NCBI GenBank assembly: GCA_020916435.1
Contig: CM037089.1
Coordinates: 94,919,591 to 94,983,590 of the forward strand
DNA length: 64,000 bases
Source: Oxytropis ochrocephala
Taxonomy: Eukaryota; Streptophyta; Magnoliopsida; Fabales; Fabaceae
Direction: 5' to 3'
Positions 56,914 to 64,000 of the stretch are shown one piece after another. The notes beneath the pieces were generated by a model, which saw nothing but the letters and a program-made list of their open reading frames with translations, was not told the origin of the DNA and made no database searches. Numbering within the stretch: position 1 is the stretch's first letter; each line of letters starts with the position of its first letter. The position numbers were made by a program, and so were the translations under genes.

Positions 56914-58250
56914 TTATTTCTTTCGGGCATAATACTTCTTTCTTGATGCAGATTATTTGGGTTTTGAGGTCTTCGCCATCCATGTTGGTGAGTATCAGCG
57001 CTCTTCGAGAAAAGGCTTTTTGACTACATACGGGCCGTCATAAGTGGGTGCCCACTTCCCAAAGTCACTACGAATAAGCGATATCTTTTTGAGTACTAAA
57101 TCTCCTTCACTAAACTCACGCGGCCGGACTTTCTGTCAGCGGTTCTCATTCTTTGTTAGTACAATTTGCCCATGACACGAGTGCAATCCTTTTTCTTCAA
57201 TGAGGTTTAGTTGATCGAGGCGAGCACTGTACCCACTCTGCTTCCTCGGTTTAGTTTCCATCGAGAACCCGCGAGGAGGGTATCTCGACCTCGATGGGAA
57301 ATCTTGTACGATCCATACACCAAGGAAAAAGGGGTTGCCCGATCGATGTGCGCCTTTGAAATCGGTAGCCATGCAAAGCAAAGGAAGCATCTCATGCCAA
57401 TCCTTGTAGAGTTACCACCATTTTACTGCACTATTTTCTTGATATTCTTGTTGGTGCTTCATTTGCCCCATTCATCTTTGGGCGATAAGGAGAGGAATTA
57501 TGGTCTTTGAATTTTGAATTCCTTGCCAAGTCCTTCATCATTTGCTATTCAAATTGCTACAGATTATCGGTGATGATCTTGTCGGAGTAGACCATATCGG
57601 CAAATCGGATCTTTCTTCACAAACTTAGCAACCTTTGAGGCTGGTTATCTTTGGAGTATGAAGCGGCTTGACCCCAACAGTAAAGTAATCAATTGCAACG
57701 AGAATGAAGCGATGCGTTTGGCGCTTTGGGCTCAATTGGACCTATGGCGTCCATGCCCCACATGGAAAGCGGCGAATGCGATCAAAACATTTAGTTTGGC
57801 GGCGGCACATGGATATGATCGGCATAGATCGGCATTTGTGGCATTTCCTTACGAAGCTATAACGATCGATTCCATACGGAGCGGTAATAACCGCCGCCAA
57901 GATTTTTCTAGCCATGGTGTGCCCACTTGAATGGGTTCGAGCGAGCCTTCATGCACATCTCTCATGATTCTCTCGGCTTCTTCTTTGGCAACACACCTTA
58001 GGAGAACCATATCGTAGTTTCTCTTGTAAAGAACCTCACCACTCAAGAAGAAATTCCTTGACAACCTTACGAGAGTTCTCTTGTCATTTTACGATGCCCG
58101 GTGGGTATTCACGACTAGTGATGTCTTGCTTGATGTCATGATACCAAGGCTTCTCGTCGGACTCTTCATCTATTGCCATGCGGTAGTGATGCGTGAGCGA
58201 ACTCGGTCTTTGGTCGATCTTAGTCAAGCTCTTATCACGGTAACATTGAA
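56914..58250 (-). pseudogene. Integrase of Ogre C
   Basis: The stop lies at 56916-56914 by alignment to B. C-terminal remnants are seen on the minus strand near 57390-57136. The zinc-binding region is clear in the frame 58064-57849 (MSRNFFLSGEVLYKRNYDMV, then RIMRDVHEGSL). The catalytic core (57620-57400) is recognisable at the DNA level beside B but is more broken. It is non-functional as written. Confidence 0.8.
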
Positions 58251-59160
58251 CATGGAAGGCAGTGTTGCTAATGCATCGGCCGGTGATTTTCACCTCGAGG
58301 ATATCTTTGGAAGGTGATCTCATCAAAGGACTTCATCGACTCTTGCGAGTAATCACAATAAGGAATCGGTTTAGGATCTCTGGTCTCCCGATCGCCTCTT
58401 GCTTGATAAATAACTAGAAATTTGAATCCCCGTATACATCTAGCCTTTTAACTTTCCACTCACAGAAATTTTGCTGAATACCTAGGATGCATGCGCCGTG
58501 ATACTGCTATGTTATTTGTGACATAGAAGCTTAGCCTTGCGATGTGAGGAATGAAGCGATTATCGGAGGAGATTGCGCTTGACTCGTGTCCCCACACATT
58601 TGGCGCACCATCAAATATCATTCTCCATCTTTCACTTTTCGTAGGACTTCCCCTCGTCGAATAGTGCCATGATGTCTTCATCGGGAAAATCATGCGCATT
58701 GGTACAGTAATCTGGAATGGTGACATGCCAAATATTCGGTGAGTGTACTACCTTTAAGCGCCTTTTGTGTGACATACGAGGATATCGTATTACGATAATT
58801 GCATACGCCATCGGGCAAGTCGCCTGTGGTGGCTTCTCGAATATGTACTTGATTGGATCCATTTTGAAACCAACCAAGTTGTATGACTCGGCATGTCTTG
58901 CCTTAAGCGATGAGCAACCCCGAACTAAAGCACTGTGAGTCTTTTCGGCGCAAAGTACCTTGTCTCACGATCGGTGAACTTTTTGCTTAGGTAGTATATT
59001 GCATGCTCCTTTTTCGGATTCATCATCTTGACCCGACACGACCCGTTGAATTGTCTAGCCTTTGTAAGGTATAAGATGAAGCGGCTTTGCACGCCCACGG
59101 TGGCATTAAGGCTGAGTGGATTTTGCAAGTACACCTTGATTCTCTCGAAGGTGCTTGACG
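58251..59160 (-). pseudogene. Two RNase H modules of Ogre C
   Basis: The first module reads HAIYYLSKKFTDRETRY (59134-58925) and KMDPIKYIFEKP (58877 leftward). The second begins with RWRMIFDGAPNVWGHE in the frame 58726-58460. The dual arrangement matches A and B. In the first module ARQFNGSCRVKMMNPKKEHA shows the sequence leading into RNase H. Confidence 0.75.
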
Positions 59161-60260
59161 ATCATTCCGCCGGTGTTGACTTTTGCATAGCAATTTGAAA
59201 ATTGGCTCACAAGTAGCGATCAGCTGGAAGATGAATCGAGAGATGTAATTCAACCCAGAAACCACGGATTTCTTTCTCCGTTTGAACGCGGCATTTCGAG
59301 GATGGCTTTTACTTTATGCGGATCCACCTCGATTCCCTTTTGGTGACAATGAAGCCTAACAACTTCCACGACCTCACCCCAAGCGTGCACTTGGTGGGTT
59401 TAGCTTGAGTTTATATTTCCTCAGCCCGTTCAAAAAGCTTGCAGATTGACAATATGTTCTTTGTCGGTTTTAGATTTTTGCGATCATGTCATCGACATAA
59501 ACTTCAATCTCTTTATGCATCATATCATGGAATAAGGTAACCATGGCCTCGATGGGTTGCGCGGCATTCTTCAATCGAATGGCATGACCTTATAACGAGA
59601 ATGTTCCCCCAGCGTTATGAAAGTTGTCTTTTCCATGTCCTCGGGGTCCATCTTGATCACGATTATATCACGAGTATCCATCCATGAAGGAAAATAACGA
59701 GTCTTTGGTATGTATCTTGTCTACTAAAACATCAATGTGAGGCAAAGGAAGTCATCCTTAGGGCTATACGATTCGGATCCGTGTCGACACACATTCGACC
59801 TTTCCATCTTTTTGGGAAGCTGGGACAATGTTGGCAACCCATTGCGGGTATTTGCCCCTTTGCGGGAATCTGCATCGAATTGCTTCTTTACGCCGTCTCA
59901 CGATTTTGAGGACATCTACGGTTTCATCCTCCTCGATTTCTGTTGTGGTGGGCATTCGGGCTTGGCCGGTGGCTTGTGTACCACAATGTCGGTGTCGACC
60001 AGGCATATCGATCGACCATGCAAACACATCCACGTAATCCATGACAAGTGAACTAACTTTATGCGGTCTTAACCCGTTCATGGTGGTGCCTACTTTGACC
60101 TCTTTCTTATCCTCTGCTTTGTACCCCGAGTTGATCACTTGATGGACTCTTCGTGTCATTTGGATTACCCTTTCTTCTTGTTTCATTAACCTCAAAAGTT
60201 ACGGAGAGTTTCCCGGCCTTCTTCAACATCCCCTCGGCTGATTGGCGGGGTGATCAAAGT
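59161..60260 (-). pseudogene. Reverse transcriptase of Ogre C
   Basis: YVDD is on the minus strand at 59499-59488 within the same context as in B. The N-terminal region, frame 60195-59764, reads MRLMKQEERVIQMTRRVHQV, then DKKEVKVGTTMNGL. Frameshifts separate these blocks. Confidence 0.83.
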
Positions 60261-60289
60261 CAAAAGGTGGGTATGCGACCTTTGTCATT

Positions 60290-60600
60290 TGAGAGACCAT
60301 TCTTTGTGGATACGCATTTCTTAAAGCGAAAAAGCGAGAATGAAAAGCGAAACAAGAAAACAAGCAGACAAATAAAGCGAGAAAAGACTCATGCAATGAA
60401 GAGAAATTGATTTTTATTGATTGAGAATTCAAAACAAGCGTTTTTATTGATGATGATAATTTTGAAAATAAAAACACGTGTGCCCCTAACAAGCGGTCCT
60501 ATGGCCTTGGCGAGCCACGGGGTTGCATTACAAATGATTACTTTAAATTAAAGTCACGGGAGAATCGGCGGTCTTCCAATTCTTTAACTCTTCCACGGAA
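60290..60600 (-). other. intron-like gap in Ogre C
   Basis: The AT-rich segment equivalent to 906-1165 and 26120-26385, including AATAAAAACGCTTGTTTTGA in element orientation. Confidence 0.6.
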
Positions 60601-61010
60601 ATACATAGCAGCGAACGGACTCGCCTCGCGCTTCCGGATTGAAACATCTCACGATGGCGGCAACGATTGGGATCCCACAAGCCAGCACTCACAAAACTTT
60701 GACTAATGTCGCATATTGGGATCCTCTGGGGCCATGGATCTTCGCCTCTGGATCTGGCCAACCACTGGCGCTTTCGCTCATCCGCCACTTATCGCCTTTC
60801 CTCCTCGCAGGGTGTACCCCTGGCAGTGCGGTCTTTGTTTTCCTTGATTGGATAGGAGCTAGAATCCCTTGACCAGTCTTTCCCAGGCCAGAACCAGCCT
60901 TGTACCCTTGGGCTATCATAATTTTGGCAACCATCTCCTCCTCTTTGGTCTTCCCAAACACCGCATTGGCAATCTCCAAAAGTGAAAAATTTATTTCCAA
61001 CGACTCTTGG
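60601..61010 (-). CDS. G-patch region of Ogre C, intact frame
   Basis: The minus-strand frame 61000-60689 is the cleanest copy. It reads SLLEIANAVFGKTKEEEMVA, then KIMIAQGYKAGSGLGKTGQ and GILAPIQ, followed by a basic Lys/Arg-rich tail. The hydrophobic helix, GY, GxGLG and GI..PI spacing fit a G-patch. It is part of the polyprotein, not a separate gene, and joins the protease region upstream after a frameshift. A role in binding RNA or nucleic acid during particle assembly or reverse transcription is inferred from betaretroviral G-patches. Confidence 0.7.
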
Positions 61011-61400
61011 TGGCTTCTACATATTTGAACTCGATGGCTTATTAACGAGTCTCTTCCTCACGAATACTCGACCACCTTGTCATTCACCATGAATTTGACC
61101 GTTGGTGTAGAGAAGAAGAATTGCCTGACCATGTGGATCGGGGTCTTCTAGCAAGCGACTATATGAGGAGGTGATGTCCATGATTTGGAAATTGATCTGA
61201 AAACCGGGACCAATCACGGATAGGAAATTCCATTTCTCCTAGTACTTCCTTTTGGACCCATCAAATGCTCGCTTTGTCGAACTTGGTTTCATATAAGAAC
61301 AATCAACATCTAGCTTGTCCATGGTTGACTTTGGCATTACGTTCGGTGAAGACCGTTGTCAATCGATTACTGCAGCGGCGACACATAGTCCCCACACTTC
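61011..61400 (-). pseudogene. Protease of Ogre C
   Basis: The active-site DNG lies at about 61360-61353 on the minus strand, within VIDNG and followed by NVMPKSTMDKL-like sequence. The flap region (GEMEFPI-like, SSLHQ.VKFMVND) is seen leftward to about 61080. It is frameshifted. Confidence 0.75.
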
Positions 61401-64000
61401 TTGAGATATGAAGAGCTTGATTATGTTCTTTTAAAGCTCGAAGGCAACTCATCATCGGCCAAAAGTTAGGTGATTTGCGGCTACCACACTCCGACAATTC
61501 CATCAAAATGATTCAGCTGGAATGTCCTGCGCAGCGTGAGCCTCTTTGAGCACTTTCATCGGTACATTACGTGTGCTTAGGGCGAGCAACGGTGATAGCA
61601 TGGATATCTTTGAGGCGTCTGTTTCAAGGTGATCAACTACTCTGTAATCGCTTAGGACAAACTTCAAGAATTCATTGGCTTCTTTTACATTACTTTTACG
61701 GAGGCGACCTGCGGCTCTTTTCCTTTATCTTTGCGGCCTCTCTGCTCGGCCTCACTAGATGCTTACGCGGAGGGTTCTGGAACATACACTCTTCCACACG
61801 GTGATCGCCCGATGATCTGCTATGTTGGTCACGGTGGTAGTATTTGGAAACATTCGTAGTGTATTTCGAGGTGCTTTATTTGACTCATACTTGAAAGCGG
61901 GTGGTACCTCGATCACTATTGGTGAGCATTTGCTCGCGTCGACCTAAGATTGAAATCATAAGGGATCTCGATGGGCCTTACGATTCCTCTATCATTGTCG
62001 AGTGCGGTGTCCACACTTCTCGGTCGGAACCATCCATGATGGCGACCACTTGAGTCGTCTTGCTCATTTACCTCGCCCGTCCGATTGGGTGGATATCTTC
62101 TATTCGGATTAGAGCACTTTCGGGAGCATCATATCGACCAAGTAATCAAACTTTCATTGGGCTCTCTAGAGTGTCCCAGACATCCCTCTTTTGCCATGGG
62201 GATGACCACTTGGTTGTCTTTGCTCATCTTCTTCATCCCACCCTGTAAATTTGGATATCTTTATTCGGATTTGGCGTTATTTGGAGCATCATATCGACCA
62301 AGTAATCAAACCTTCCTTTGGGCTCTCTAGAGTGTGCTGACATCCTTCTTTTGTAGGCAACACTTTGTTACCTCTTCTTGATCTCTTCCTTGCATGAGAA
62401 GAAGCGAGTGTCTTCATTAGCTCTTGGTGGGCCCTGGCGAACCAATCTCGTGCGAGTGTGCGAGAATTTCAATTGGCTTTTGGCCTCTCTACCCTTTGTC
62501 TGAATATAGGGTCCACACTTCATCTTCCACACCGTAGGTCCCTATCTGGACCACATCACCGATCCATCGGTCTTGCGAGGATCATTTTGAAAGTTTCACA
62601 ACCTCCCCACACTGAGAGTCGACACACCCTTCTTCATGGCAACACCCTTTTTAACAACCTTGGCGGCATAACTTTCGGCATAAATGACACTTAGAGAGTC
62701 TTGATCTCTTGTACCTTTTAATGACTTGCCAGCGGCACTTTCTATAGCATTGGTATTTGTTCCACTGGTGACACAGTAATGGATTGATTGTTGTATTTGG
62801 GCCGGTTACTGTTTAAGCGATATCAACGGCATCTATCAAATCTTGCACTACATGCTTGAAGGCTTTACAATCTTCCACGGCATGGTGAGGCCCCATTTTA
62901 AGTGGAAGCTGCGGTGGCATTAGCATTGTATCCTGCAGGAAATGGTGGTGCCACTACTTTCATGGGTCGAGTATTGATCAGTTATTGGAAGTCAAGTGAT
63001 TAAGCGACTCGGTATATGTCATCGGAATTGGATCAAAATTAGTCAAGCTTCTTGAGTGATAATTTTGAGTCTTGGGACGATCATCGCCTTCTTTGAGAGA
63101 TGCCTTTGAGGCGGAAGAATGGAATAGTTTGGGGTGGAGGAGTACAAAAGATGAGTTTCCCCACGAGATGACATTAGTTTCTCCTCTTTCTTTTTAGGAA
63201 ATGGGGTGGTACTTCTATACAGTTCTTTGGACCCACGGAACTCACTGCATTACCAAGGTGATTCAAAATCTTCCAGCTTGAAGGCCATGCTCAAGTCTTT
63301 CCCGAAGACTATCATGTCGAGCTGGTTGAGACAACTTGTGATCGACTGTCATAATAGATTCTTTGTGAGTTTCGGGAACATGTACACCATCTCTTTCTCG
63401 GTCAAAGGGGTTGAACACAGGCGGTGTGCTTCGCCATTTTGAGCATATTCTTTGAAAGTCTCTTTCTCACCCCTTACTCATGTCTTTGCAAGCTGCGACT
63501 ATCAGGAGCCATGTCCATGTTGTACTTATCTTTGCTTCATGAAAGCTTGGACAAATCTTTCCAACAGCGGATTTGGAGGATTGCAACTTCATATACCAAT
63601 CGGAGGAGCTCCCACAAAGCTGATTGCAGAAGCAATAAATCGGTAATTTGTCATCATTGGCATAGGGACCCATTTTTGGACGAACATTGTAATATGGCTC
63701 TGCAGGCGGCCCGATCCTACTGTGCTTGTCCACCTGCGGAGCTTTGAATTTTGGCGGTAGAACCAAATGCAGGACTAGGCAAAGCTCACGGGCTTCTTTG
63801 GCTCTAACTCCGGTACCCTCCATAGCTCTCACTCTTTCTTCTAGTGCTCGGATCGAGATCATTTGGTGAGCCCCTCAAGCAACGTGCCCTTGGGGGTGAC
63901 TCCCCATCTTTGTAGTAATACCCCCTCTGGTGAGGAGCATTTTGAGAGTCGTCTTTGTGAACCACTGGCGTGGAATTGTGCAGCGGGAGGATAGGAGGCT
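61401..64000 (-). pseudogene. Gag of Ogre C, partial at window end
   Basis: The frame 63862-63467 reads SIRALEERVRAMEGTGVRAK, then KMGPYANDDKLPIYCF and SDWYMKLQSS, the core of the gag domain. The FDPIPMTYTE-like part lies near 63030-62990. The duplicated module is at about 62089-62350. A linker similar to SEAHAAQDI lies near 61540-61500. The N-terminus is outside the window. Confidence 0.7.

Larger units (their letters stand above)
51280..64000 (-). mobile_element. Ogre/Tat-type element copy C (3' part, truncated by window)
   Basis: On the minus strand it runs from gag at the window end through protease, G-patch, intron-like gap, RT, RNase H modules, integrase, 3' region and 3' LTR. The ORF1, leader and 5' LTR lie beyond 64000. 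It has the same order as B and lies inside the 3' LTR of E. Confidence 0.9.

Noticed and set aside
1..64000. Cellular protein genes, tRNA or rRNA genes
   Set aside because: Apart from the unrecognised ORF at 11944-12471, every coding similarity I could recognise belongs to the LTR elements. No cloverleaf or rRNA-like stretch was noticed by eye, and a dedicated scan was not possible.

Overview
The window is repetitive nuclear DNA from a flowering plant. It consists almost entirely of LTR retrotransposons of the Ty3/gypsy superfamily, nested in one another. I see no cellular protein gene, tRNA, rRNA or CRISPR array. Two lineages are present. One is Ogre/Tat-type: 3.8-4.1 kb LTRs, an extra ORF before gag, a protease with a DNGSS active site followed by a G-patch, an intron-like gap between protease and reverse transcriptase, two RNase H modules, and a long repeat-rich 3' region. 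The other is chromovirus-like (Tekay/Del type): LTRs starting TGTAACACC, an initiator-Met-tRNA primer site, CCHC gag, a DTGA protease, a FIDD reverse transcriptase and a chromodomain-like tail on integrase. The Ogre features and the style of the chromovirus gag fit a eudicot, plausibly a legume. That placement is inferred from family knowledge, not proven here.

Layout. 1-10577 (+): 3' half of Ogre copy A, from protease to a complete 4.1 kb 3' LTR. 10578-12962: two LTR pieces of one family (F) facing away from each other around a 582-bp spacer with an acidic ORF. Copy A lies in the left piece and element D in the right piece. 12963-43494 (+): chromovirus D, split three ways. Ogre copy B (16759-37698, -, 20.9 kb, both LTRs present) lies inside its protease. 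A solo LTR G (39239-41828) lies at the RNase H/integrase boundary. Element E (from 43500) lies in its 3' LTR. 43500-51279 (+): chromovirus E, whose 3' LTR is cut by Ogre copy C (51280 to the window end, -).

Inferred insertion order: F first; then A and D into F; then B, G and E into D; then C into E. The LTR pairs of B and E, and the 96 bp that can be compared in D, are nearly identical apart from small indels, so most insertions look recent. Nevertheless every coding region is broken by frameshifts. Disagreements between copies cluster around CTG/CAG and CCAGG sites, so part of the apparent decay may be consensus error at methylated CHG sites. All protein calls are therefore domain-level and are marked as pseudogenes or fragments.

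The least explained signals are these: an inverted repeat flanking the B primer site that could fold the U5/leader RNA; an inverted similarity between the Ogre intron and its 3' region, seen in all three copies; an 18-bp perfect palindrome kept in all four Ogre LTRs; a higher-order minisatellite inside the Ogre LTR with different copy numbers; and the divergent F LTR pair with its acidic ORF.
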